Assembly (NCBI GenBank): GCA_012842425.1
Contig: DUSU01000045.1
Span: 1-35,807 of the forward strand
DNA: 35,807 nt
Direction of reading: 5' to 3'
Source of the DNA: Candidatus Fermentithermobacillaceae bacterium
GTDB lineage: Bacteria > Bacillota > Sulfobacillia > Fermentithermobacillales > Fermentithermobacillaceae
The position numbers and the translations under genes are program-made. The notes beneath the pieces are model-generated. The model was not told the DNA's origin. It searched no databases and saw only the letters and a list, made by a program, of their open reading frames with translations. Shown here one piece after another: positions 1-6,628 of the stretch (its first letter is position 1; every line of letters begins with the position of its first letter).

Positions 1-2
1 AG

Positions 3-477
3 ATCATCTCGTATGGCCTCAGCAGTTTCGGCTATGACATCAGGATCTCCAACGAGTTCTACATCTTCTCCAACGTTTGCGGCAGTGCGGTTGTAGACCC
101 GAAGAACTTCCCGGAGGAAGCCATGGTCAAGCGGGTCGTCCAGCCCCATGATGCAATCATTGTTCCACCGAATACCTACGTGCTTGGCCGGTCCGTGGAG
201 TATGTGCGCATGCCGGACGATGTGATGACGGTCTGTATAGGGAAATCGACCTACGCCCGCTGCGGGATTATCGTCAATGTCACCCCTCTTGAGGCGGGAT
301 GGGAAGGCCACGTGACCATAAGAGATCAGTAACTCCACTCCTCTGTCTGCCAAGGTCTACGCCTACGAAGGGATCCTGCAGGTGCTCTTCTTCAGGGGTG
401 AACGACCGGCCGTGACCTATGCCGACAGGAAGGGTAAGTACCAGGAGACGAGAGGTGTTGTGTTCTCGAGGGTCTAG
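3..477 (+). pseudogene. dcd: dCTP deaminase, 5' partial and frameshifted
   Basis: Deaminates dCTP to dUTP in pyrimidine deoxynucleotide synthesis. The reading frame is open from base 3 and carries family hallmarks: SSFGYDIR near the start, then [27 protein letters not shown]. That frame stops at 330-332. The rest of the family sequence ([24 protein letters not shown], shown here only as a description of the match) continues in the next frame from base 322 to the stop at 475-477. A single extra A near 319-321 therefore splits the gene. Roughly 20-30 N-terminal residues lie outside the window. The protein is otherwise well conserved on both sides of the break. The lesion is thus either very recent or a sequence error near a contig edge. 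Family assignment is very secure; whether the gene is truly inactive is not. Confidence 0.9.
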
Positions 478-546
478 CGGCAATAACGTGATACGAAGTG
501 AAGAAAAAGGCCATCTCGGCTCGGCGATTGCGACGGAGGCTTAAAG

Positions 547-887
547 ATGAGCTCGTTCCTTTTCTTTATGTCCATACTGGTGCCGCTAACTATGGCGCTC
601 ATTGGGGCCCGCTTCAGGAAGAACCACCCAAGCGGGTGAACTGGTTCTTCGGCTACCGGACTTCGCGTTCGATGAAGAGCCAGGAGGCGTGGGATTACGC
701 TAATAGGAGGATGGGCGAAGTCTGGTGGAGCGCAGGGCTATTCGTCGGAGGTGCCTCAGCCCTAGTAGCAGCCTTGTGTTGGAGAAACCTCGAGACAGTA
801 TCCCTGTGGCTTCTGGGGTTTCAGATGCTGGCAATGCTGCTCACAATAGTGATCATAGAGCGGGACCTAAAGCGGAAGTTCGACTAG
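547..887 (+). pseudogene. SdpI-family membrane protein, frameshifted
   Basis: The downstream part reads KRVNWFFGYRTSRSMKS, then EAWDYANRRMGEVWW, the conserved loop of SdpI/YfhL-type immunity and membrane proteins, followed by two hydrophobic helices. The expected first helix is in another frame. ATG at 547 has a good Shine-Dalgarno site (GGAGG, 535-539) and encodes MSSFLFFMSILVPLTMALIG, then ARFRKNHP, before running to a TGA. Restoring one base in the CCC run at 627-629 would join both parts into a normal protein of about 113 residues with three helices. A longer uninterrupted frame exists from 498, but its N-terminus is charged and does not look like the family. In Bacillus, SdpI protects against the SdpC toxin. 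Many homologues are uncharacterised and no sdpC-like gene is seen here. Confidence 0.75.
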
Positions 888-902
888 AGAGAAGTACTCT
901 CC

Positions 903-1280
903 GTGGACCCGACCAGTGGTACCCATGGAAGGGAGTTCGTGTACGCGCTAACAGAAGGCGACCCGCGCCACAAGTCTTCCAGATGCCTAGTGGAGGCTGT
1001 GGCCGAGGGCATCGTTCCTGCCGCTTTGTTCCTACAAAATCTGTTGGAGTTCCTCGCAGTTGTCACCAATCCGAGGAGGATTGCAAGGCCGCTGACTCTT
1101 GAGCAGGCGCTTAAGGAGGTAACGGTTGACCGGCACGTGGTTGGACGCCGGAGACTGCTAGATCCCGACGAGTCAGGGATATCAACGAAGGCGGCCGCGG
1201 CAGGCTATCGTATCGAAGTCGAGGAGCACTGCATCGTGGCGCGAAAACAGGGGAGAGGCAGGAGGGCTCCAACCGCATAG
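903..1280 (+). pseudogene. PIN-domain (VapC-like) ribonuclease toxin, degraded
   Basis: The middle of this frame (FVYALTEGDPRHKSSRCLVEA, broken here into the parts FVYALTEGD, PRHKSS and LLEFLAVVTNPRRIARPLT) matches the core of VapC-type PIN nucleases. The usual first motif, an acidic residue in a V-D-T-N context, appears to be disrupted: VDPTSGTHGREF sits where VDTN-x-FVYAL is expected. The C-terminal acidic motif region is also aberrant, with EEHCIVARKQ where a D-x-Y/C-x-V-A-T pattern is usual, and the end is truncated. Start codon would be GTG at 903, with no convincing ribosome site. No antitoxin gene is adjacent. I read it as a toxin remnant, third in a run of damaged genes. Confidence 0.55.
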
Positions 1281-1400
1281 GGTTGAGTGGATTTGTCGGC
1301 GTTCGGCAGGCTGCCTAACGGCACACCCAAAGGTAACATCCCGGCAGGCCAGCTCATTACCCCTTGGAAAAATGCACTCCGAAACCGCTCACACATCTTG
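1281..1400. other. Intergenic stretch without recognised gene
   Basis: Between the PIN remnant and the dtxR promoter I see no credible coding frame and no clear hairpin with a T-tract. Confidence 0.5.
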
Positions 1401-1446
1401 TTGCATGACTTAGGGTAACCTAATATACTTATGAGGAATACCTAAT
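1401..1446 (+). promoter_or_regulatory. dtxR-feoB promoter with two DtxR-type boxes
   Basis: A sigma-A-type promoter is visible: TTGCAT (1401-1406), a 17-base spacer, and TATACT (1424-1429). The spacer contains the inverted repeat TTAGG-GTAA-CCTAA (1410-1423). A second copy with one change, TGAGG-AATA-CCTAA, lies at 1432-1445, just downstream of the -10 box. The two centres are 22 bases apart, about two helical turns. The half-sites are those of DtxR/IdeR iron boxes, although the 4-base centre is shorter than in the classical 19-bp box. Binding would occlude RNA polymerase, giving metal-dependent autorepression. Confidence 0.75.
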
Positions 1447-1564
1447 AGAATAAGAGTGAAATAGGCCCCGGCGTGAGAAGGTGAGTTAGAAACAAGCAGG
1501 AGAAGCAGGGCCGAGTACAGAGCAGGCGTTCGACAAAGCCTACCGGCAAGGAGGGTAGAAGACT

Positions 1565-2203
1565 GTGGAGCAGCGGTTTGAAAGCCAAGAAGAGTATCTC
1601 GAGCAAATATACCGCATAGACCCGGTTGGTCAGGTGCCTTTTTCCCAACTCGTCAAAGCGTTGGGGGTAAGAGGTCCATCGGTTAGCGAGATGTGCCGAA
1701 ACCTCGCCGCAAAAGGCTTGGTTCAATATACACCTCGGGTCGGCGTGGCACTCACCGATGAAGGGCGAAAACAAGCCCGTCAACTCATCCGGAGACACAG
1801 GCTGGCAGAGCGCTTGCTGACTGACCTGATAGGTCTCCCGTGGGAACGTGCCCACGACGAAGCCTGCAAGTACGAACACATCATGTCTGAGGAAGTCGAG
1901 CAGCTCTTGGCAGACGCTCTCCCAAATACCTGCCCCCACGGGAACCCGATAGACGGGACGGCTCCTAGCGCCGAGCCGCTTAGCTGTTTGGAGCTCGTGA
2001 CGCCGGCGGAAGTCGTACGCATTGAGCGCGAGGAGTCGAAGGTACTTAAGTATTTGGCCCAACTCGGGCTCGTTCCCGGAGCGAGCGTCAAGGTGATGGA
2101 CCGGGCCCCCCTAAACGGTCCGCTCCTCATCTCGGTCGGGGACGCCGTCTACGCTTTGGGGCGTGATGTCGCGGACCGGGTCATGGTGAGGAGGGATGCT
2201 TGA
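1565..2203 (+). CDS. DtxR-family metal-dependent transcriptional regulator
   Basis: Iron- or manganese-responsive repressor of 212 residues. Domain order: winged helix (about 1-65, FSQLVKALGVRGPSVSEMCR as the recognition region), dimerisation and metal-binding helices (about 66-135), then an SH3/FeoA-like C-terminal domain (about 140-210). The primary-site signature is C101-x-x-E104-H105, which corresponds to the Cys-Glu-His of DtxR/IdeR and not the Glu-Glu-His of MntR, so I favour Fe(II) sensing. Position 10 is Glu, where DtxR has Met. GTG start with AAGGAGGG at 1548-1554. The gene is the first of an operon with feoB (stop and ATG overlap at TGATG), and its promoter carries two matching inverted repeats. 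Family is certain; the metal is inferred. Confidence 0.92.
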   Translation: MEQRFESQEEYLEQIYRIDPVGQVPFSQLVKALGVRGPSVSEMCRNLAAKGLVQYTPRVGVALTDEGRKQARQLIRRHRLAERLLTDLIGLPWERAHDEACKYEHIMSEEVEQLLADALPNTCPHGNPIDGTAPSAEPLSCLELVTPAEVVRIEREESKVLKYLAQLGLVPGASVKVMDRAPLNGPLLISVGDAVYALGRDVADRVMVRRDA

Positions 2204-4335
2204 TGCAGCTGAGACGCAGGTGGCGTGCCGGTAAGGCCGGTGAATCTCAGCGGGCCCCATCTTGCCATCAAGTAGGGCCAAGCCTTCGGAAAGGGCCCGG
2301 CCATGATGTGGGATCATGCCATCAAAGGGGGACGGCAGTTTGTCCGGGCGGTTCGTGCTCGACGTGCCCGCTGGCTCCCGGCCATGGAGAGCTAGCCGTC
2401 GCTCTTGCCGGAAACCCGAACGTCGGCAAGTCAAGCCTCTTCAATCACCTTACGGGTTCTCGCGTTACTACCGCCAACTACGCTGGCAAGACGGTCGCGC
2501 TTAGCAAGGGACGTTCTGTGGCCTTCGGCAAAGTGATGACCGTTATCGATACCCCTGGAACGTACTCGCTCCAGGGCTTTTCCGAAGACCAGATCGTAGC
2601 AAGACACGGGCTAACAAACCCCAAGCCCAACGTAATAGTGGTTGTTCTAGACGCATCGAATCTGCGGCGCAATCTGCAGCTCTACGTTGAAGTAGCAGAC
2701 CTCGGAATACCGGTTGTTGTAGCACTCAATTTGGAAGACGAAGCACGGCGACTGGGGCGAATAGTAGAGCCTGACCGTCTTGCCTCTGTGTTGGGCGTAC
2801 CGGTCGTCGTCACAAACGGCCAGACCGGAGAAGGGATCCGGAGTCTCTGCGAGGCCGTCATGCAGGCGGCAGTGAGCCGTCCGGCCAGTCCCGTGAGATT
2901 GTCTCCCGAAGCCGAGCGCGCTATCGCAGAAGTTGCTGATGCCGTTTCACAGAAACTCCCCTCGGGTGTAGGCGGGCTGGGGCTCAGGGCCACGGCACGC
3001 TTGCTCATAGAGGGTGACTCGGAAACTTGGTCCCTCTTGGGCGATGGGCTCGCGGAGCGAGTCCGCCCCGTCGTAGAAAGAGTCAAGCAGAACCTCAGGG
3101 AGGCAGGAGCGTGGCCCCTTGCTACCGAGCGCGTGAGGGCCATCGCCCGGCTGGCCGTAGACGTCACCCGACAGATGAGGCGCAGTGGCGACTGGCTGCT
3201 ATCTCTGTGGCGCCTCAGCATCGACCGCACGTGGGGACCCCTTATACTGCTGGGAGTCCTAGGGTTTACTTTCTGGTACATGTACTCTGTCGGCGGCATC
3301 CTATCCGAGACTCTGGGAGGGCTCTGGGGAGACATCGCCATGCCACATATAGCTGCCCTCGGAAGCCTGCTGTTCGGGTCGGGAGTGCTGTCGCGCGTGT
3401 TCGTCTGGACCTTCGGCAGTGGAATCGAGGCACTCCTAACCGTAGGTATCCCGTACGTGTTCACCTTCGAGCTGCTGCTATCGCTCCTCGAGGATAGCGG
3501 GTATCTAAACGCCGCGGCCTATCTCGCCGATTCAGTGATGCGCCCGCTCGGCCTTAACGGGAGGGCCATAATCCCGATGATATCCGGCACAGGCTGCAAC
3601 GTGCAGGCGATTTTGGGTACTCGGATACTCGCAAGCAGGCGAGAGCGGTTAATAGCCTCAACCCTCATCGCGCTCGTACCATGCTCGGCGCGTATTGCCG
3701 TGATCATGGGATCGGTCGGCGCGGTCTCGGGCTGGGCTGCCGCCGCAGCCCTGGGCGTGGTCCTGATCCTCATAATGGGGGCCGTGGGCATCTTGCTGAA
3801 CCGGATCCTTCGGGGCGAGCGCCAAGAGATAATGATGGAGATGTTTCCTCTGAGGCGCCCGCTCCTGAAAGCCGTGCTCGGGCGTACCTGGGATAAGTTC
3901 TCGGGTTTCATGCGCGAGGCCGTGCCCTACATGCTCCTGGGAAGTATGGTCGTCGGGTTCCTTTACGAGACGGAAACCATGTACCACCTGGTGAGACCCC
4001 TTAAGCCGGTTGTGTCGGGGATACTCGGACTTCCGGAGGTCGTCGGTATCGCCCTGCTTTTCGCCGCCCTGCGGAAAGAGATCGCCCTTCAGCTCTCCGT
4101 GGCGCTTGCCGCGATGGTAACCGGCAATCCTTCGGCGACTCTGTCTTCGCTCATGGACCCCAACCAGATATTCATTTTTGCCCTGGTGAGCAGCCTGTAT
4201 ATCCCGTGTTTGGCGACATACAGCGCTCTCTCCCACGAGCTCGGGAAGCGGCAGGCTTTCGGGATCTCCATTGTCACAATCGTCCTGGCGGTATCTGTAG
4301 GCTTCCTCACGCGAGTCGTACTTGCCGTGTTCTAG
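2203..4335 (+). CDS. feoB: Ferrous iron transporter FeoB
   Basis: Cytoplasmic-membrane Fe(II) importer of about 710 residues. Residues 1-62 form an unusual hydrophilic leader with Cys at 21, 39, 47, 52 and 55, including two Cys-His-Gln motifs and CPGGSCSTC. The G domain follows: G1 GNPNVGKS (70-77), G3 DTPG (116-119), G4 NLED (176-179). A helical GDI-like segment leads into the membrane domain, with the gate motif SGTGCNVQAILGTR and a second conserved segment ending YIPCLAT. The ATG overlaps the regulator's stop codon by one base, implying translational coupling; an in-frame TTG lies one codon upstream. No separate feoA is present. Expression is expected to be shut off by the upstream DtxR protein when iron is plentiful. 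Confidence 0.96.
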   Translation: MQLRRRWRAGKAGESQRAPSCHQVGPSLRKGPGHDVGSCHQRGTAVCPGGSCSTCPLAPGHGELAVALAGNPNVGKSSLFNHLTGSRVTTANYAGKTVALSKGRSVAFGKVMTVIDTPGTYSLQGFSEDQIVARHGLTNPKPNVIVVVLDASNLRRNLQLYVEVADLGIPVVVALNLEDEARRLGRIVEPDRLASVLGVPVVVTNGQTGEGIRSLCEAVMQAAVSRPASPVRLSPEAERAIAEVADAVSQKLPSGVGGLGLRATARLLIEGDSETWSLLGDGLAERVRPVVERVKQNLREAGAWPLATERVRAIARLAVDVTRQMRRSGDWLLSLWRLSIDRTWGPLILLGVLGFTFWYMYSVGGILSETLGGLWGDIAMPHIAALGSLLFGSGVLSRVFVWTFGSGIEALLTVGIPYVFTFELLLSLLEDSGYLNAAAYLADSVMRPLGLNGRAIIPMISGTGCNVQAILGTRILASRRERLIASTLIALVPCSARIAVIMGSVGAVSGWAAAAALGVVLILIMGAVGILLNRILRGERQEIMMEMFPLRRPLLKAVLGRTWDKFSGFMREAVPYMLLGSMVVGFLYETETMYHLVRPLKPVVSGILGLPEVVGIALLFAALRKEIALQLSVALAAMVTGNPSATLSSLMDPNQIFIFALVSSLYIPCLATYSALSHELGKRQAFGISIVTIVLAVSVGFLTRVVLAVF

Positions 4336-4423
4336 CAGTATCCTGGGAGGCGTTCACCCGGAGACCATTAGTCCCGGGGATACGGGTCCGCGCGGTTTTC
4401 CGGCGGTCTCCGGTCGGGCTCGC

Positions 4424-4453
4424 GTCACAAGTGGCGTCGCCGGAGAGTATGAT
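4424..4453 (+). promoter_or_regulatory. Probable promoter of the NiCo riboswitch-CDF unit
   Basis: GTCACA (4424-4429) and TATGAT (4448-4453) are separated by 18 bases and would place the transcript start just before the riboswitch aptamer. An alternative -10, TACAAT, lies at 4455-4460. Assignment rests on position and partial consensus match. Confidence 0.45.
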
Positions 4454-4467
4454 GTACAATGGTGATG

Positions 4468-4557
4468 ATCTGAGCAGGCGATGAGCCCGACCGGGTTCAT
4501 GGGGCCGGGCCTATTCTTAGGCAGCAGGTGACTATCGAACGCATCTGCGGGACAGAT
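4468..4557 (+). ncRNA. NiCo riboswitch aptamer (czcD motif)
   Basis: The stretch fits the four-way-junction NiCo (Ni2+/Co2+) riboswitch. P1 is ATCTG (4468-4472) with CAGAT (4553-4557). The conserved junction TGAGCAGGC (4471-4479) follows. P2 is ATGAGCCC (4481-4488) paired with GGGTTCAT. P3 is GCCTA (4509-4513) with TAGGC (4518-4522) after the conserved GCCGGGC. P4 is CAGGTG (4525-4530) with CATCTG (4542-4547), followed by the conserved GCGGGACAG. These elements match, from memory, the crystallised NiCo RNA in order and junction sequence. It sits directly upstream of a cation-efflux gene, the usual location of this class. Confidence 0.9.
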
Positions 4558-4576
4558 ATTCCGCAGATGCGTTTTT
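4539..4576 (+). terminator. Intrinsic terminator, riboswitch expression platform
   Basis: A 12-bp perfect stem, ACGCATCTGCGG (4539-4550) with CCGCAGATGCGT (4561-4572), is followed by TTTTT. Its 5' arm contains the CATCTG that forms aptamer helix P4 and the GCGG of the conserved junction, so aptamer and terminator are mutually exclusive. Metal binding should hold the aptamer together, block the terminator and switch on the efflux gene. Confidence 0.9.
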
Positions 4577-4601
4577 CTGTCACGGGGTTGGAGGAATGAC
4601 C

Positions 4602-5540
4602 ATGATACGCTTCTTGATCGCGCGGTTTGTCAAGGACTATCAGAACGTGGCCGACAAGAACGTGAGGGAAGCCTACGGGACCTTGGCCGGAACACTGGGG
4701 ATCGTCTGCAATGTGTTGCTTTTCGCGTTGAAGATCTCCATCGGTCTCCTCACTAACAGCGTGGCTGTTATCTCCGACGCCGTTAACAACCTAACGGACA
4801 CCGGTTCCTCGGTCGTGGCCATCCTCGGCGCCAAGATGACAAACCGCCCCCCGGATAAGGAGCATCCCTACGGGCACGGCAGATCGGAGTACATCGCATC
4901 GCTGGTTGTCTCTTTCATCATCTTCGCGATGGGCGTTGAGCTTATGAGGACTTCCTTCGGGAGACTTCTGAGCGGGGAGAAGGTGCTTTGGAACCCATAT
5001 CTCACGGTTGCGCTCGCGCTCTCGGTCCTCGTGAAGGTGTGGATGTTTTCCTACAACAGGTATATCGCGAATGTCATCGACTCGAAGCTGAGCCGGGCGG
5101 CCGCTAAGGACAGCCTCAGCGACGCTTTCGCCACGGGAGCAGTTGTCATGAGTACGGTGTTGGGAAGATACACCGCGTTTCCGGTTGACGGCGTGCTCGG
5201 CATGGCCATCAGCGTTGCCATCATGTATACCGGCTTCAGCACGGCAAGGGACTCCATTGACCAGCTCCTGGGCCTCCCGCCCGACCCCGAGATGAGAGCG
5301 AAGATCGAGGCCACAGTCATGAGCAGTAAGAGCATACTTGGAGCCCACGACTTGAGAGTCCATGATTACGGTCCCGGACGCACCCTTGCCTCAATCCACG
5401 TACAGGTTTCCGACGAAGCAAACATCGTCGAAATCCACAACGAAATCGACCGCATCGAGAAGCAGATCGAAAAGGAACTCGGCGTGAGCATGGTGATCCA
5501 TGTGGATCCCGAACCGCCTGAGCCCGGACACCTGGCATGA
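4602..5540 (+). CDS. Cation diffusion facilitator (CDF) metal efflux protein
   Basis: Inner-membrane metal/proton antiporter of about 312 residues: six predicted helices and a C-terminal cytoplasmic ferredoxin-like domain (from about 210, ending HVDPEPPEP). Signature segments are SDAVNNLTDTGSS in the second helix, HPYGHGRSEYIASL after it, and DSLSDAFATG in the fifth helix. The Asn/Asp-xxx-Asp site residues resemble the MneP/MneS (manganese) branch of the family. The NiCo riboswitch upstream points instead to export of nickel or cobalt; either or both are possible. Two ATGs compete. I prefer 4602, since GGAGG at 4590-4594 is only one base from the 4596 ATG but seven from the second. It ends 14 bases before the convergent arginase-family gene, with no clear terminator between. 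Confidence 0.93.
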   Translation: MIRFLIARFVKDYQNVADKNVREAYGTLAGTLGIVCNVLLFALKISIGLLTNSVAVISDAVNNLTDTGSSVVAILGAKMTNRPPDKEHPYGHGRSEYIASLVVSFIIFAMGVELMRTSFGRLLSGEKVLWNPYLTVALALSVLVKVWMFSYNRYIANVIDSKLSRAAAKDSLSDAFATGAVVMSTVLGRYTAFPVDGVLGMAISVAIMYTGFSTARDSIDQLLGLPPDPEMRAKIEATVMSSKSILGAHDLRVHDYGPGRTLASIHVQVSDEANIVEIHNEIDRIEKQIEKELGVSMVIHVDPEPPEPGHLA

Positions 5541-5554
5541 CCTGCCGGATTCCC

Positions 5555-6451
5555 CTAACCTCGTTTACCGCCAAGTCCCGAGGTTGCCAGGAGGATTGCC
5601 TTCATGACCTCCTTGAGTGTCCGGCCGTCTTCGTCGCTGTCGGCCCTGTAAGACACCAGAGAGAGCGCGCTTACCTTCTCATCGCTGACCATGTAAGCCA
5701 GAGCCCGGCCGAGCTGTTCTCCGGTCAGCCCGCCCGGTGACGGCAGTCCGGCTGCGGGAGCCACGCCGGGGTCCAGGATGTCGAGGTCCACGTGAACGTA
5801 TACCGCATCTACTCGGCTTGAGAGATCGGCCAGGGCTGACTTCAGGTCGGGACCCAGCTCGATAAGGTCATCCTCCCTGAGCACTGTCAACTTGTCCTCG
5901 GCTATGGCTTCTTTCTCCAGTTCATCGAGGTCCCTCATGCCCGCCATGATGATGTCTGAAAAGAGCACGGGCGTGAGCATACCGCTCCGGCCCCTCAAGC
6001 GGGGGAGACACTTTCCTGCGGCCACTGCCACCGGCATCCCGCCGAGCATCCCGGACGGACTGGTGTCGGGCGTGTTGTAGTCGCCGTGGGCATCCACATA
6101 GACGAGTCCAACCCTAAGACCTTCGCCCGGACTGTTCTGAAGTCCACCCAGAACTCCCAGGCACCCGTTGCAGTCTGCGAGGAGGCCCAAGATGAACGAG
6201 CCTTCTTCCCTTGCGTTTTTCACCAGCCGGCAGAGGTGGCCTCCCGCCAGCGCCACGCGGTTCCATCCTCCGTACTGGGCTTCCTCTTCGGAAGATAGCT
6301 GCACACTGACAGGTTCCGGCACTTCATGCCCCTGTCGCCGGAGCTCCTCTACAAGCCCCGCTCTGAGTAGTGCCCCAGGGCCGGATGCCCCTCCCGTGCC
6401 CTTTCCTTGCATGTTATAGGAAAGCGTGACTATCTGGATTTTCCTTCCCAT
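5555..6451 (-). CDS. Arginase/agmatinase/formiminoglutamase-family hydrolase
   Basis: Ureohydrolase-fold enzyme of 298 residues, normally a dinuclear Mn enzyme cleaving guanidino or formimino groups. Two metal motifs are intact: DAHGDYN (120-126) and DLDILD (222-227). The first motif, usually G-G-D-H-S, reads L-A-D-C-N (91-95), so a Cys replaces a canonical His metal ligand while the Asp is kept. The substrate is therefore uncertain: arginine, agmatine, formiminoglutamate or another guanidine. A Shine-Dalgarno GAGGAG lies 10 bases before the ATG. A hairpin (6496-6515) separates it from the dipeptidase gene upstream, so it may be transcribed by read-through or from its own promoter. Confidence 0.85.
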   Translation of the reverse strand: MGRKIQIVTLSYNMQGKGTGGASGPGALLRAGLVEELRRQGHEVPEPVSVQLSSEEEAQYGGWNRVALAGGHLCRLVKNAREEGSFILGLLADCNGCLGVLGGLQNSPGEGLRVGLVYVDAHGDYNTPDTSPSGMLGGMPVAVAAGKCLPRLRGRSGMLTPVLFSDIIMAGMRDLDELEKEAIAEDKLTVLREDDLIELGPDLKSALADLSSRVDAVYVHVDLDILDPGVAPAAGLPSPGGLTGEQLGRALAYMVSDEKVSALSLVSYRADSDEDGRTLKEVMKAILLATSGLGGKRG

Positions 6452-6495
6452 GGCGTGCCATCTCCTCGTTTAGTATCAGAAAGTGGTATCAGAAA

Positions 6496-6515
6496 GGGGG
6501 CACTTCTGTGCCCCC
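6496..6515 (-). terminator. Hairpin between dipeptidase and arginase-family genes
   Basis: GGGGGCAC and GTGCCCCC form an 8-bp stem with a 4-base loop. On the minus strand it is followed by TTTCTG, a weak T-tract. It probably ends or attenuates transcripts coming from the dipeptidase gene. Confidence 0.55.
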
Positions 6516-6556
6516 TCAACTGTCTCGATTTCGATTGCCGACCTATGAGTCCCGGC

Positions 6557-6591
6557 TTTACATCCGGCATGCAGTTTACACCCGGCATGCA
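6557..6591. repeat. Two tandem 17-bp repeats
   Basis: TTTACATCCGGCATGCA (6557-6573) and TTTACACCCGGCATGCA (6575-6591) differ at one base and are spaced 18 bp apart. They lie in the 3' untranslated region after the dipeptidase gene. Function unknown. Confidence 0.7.
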
Positions 6592-6628
6592 ATGAAATCG
6601 GTTAAGCCAGGAAAGCCGGTCAAGCCTC

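Noticed and set aside
498-887. Uninterrupted 129-residue protein from ATG 498
   Set aside because: Its first 45 residues are charged and out of family, while another frame from ATG 547 with a proper ribosome site encodes the expected first helix; the shorter, frameshifted reading is better.
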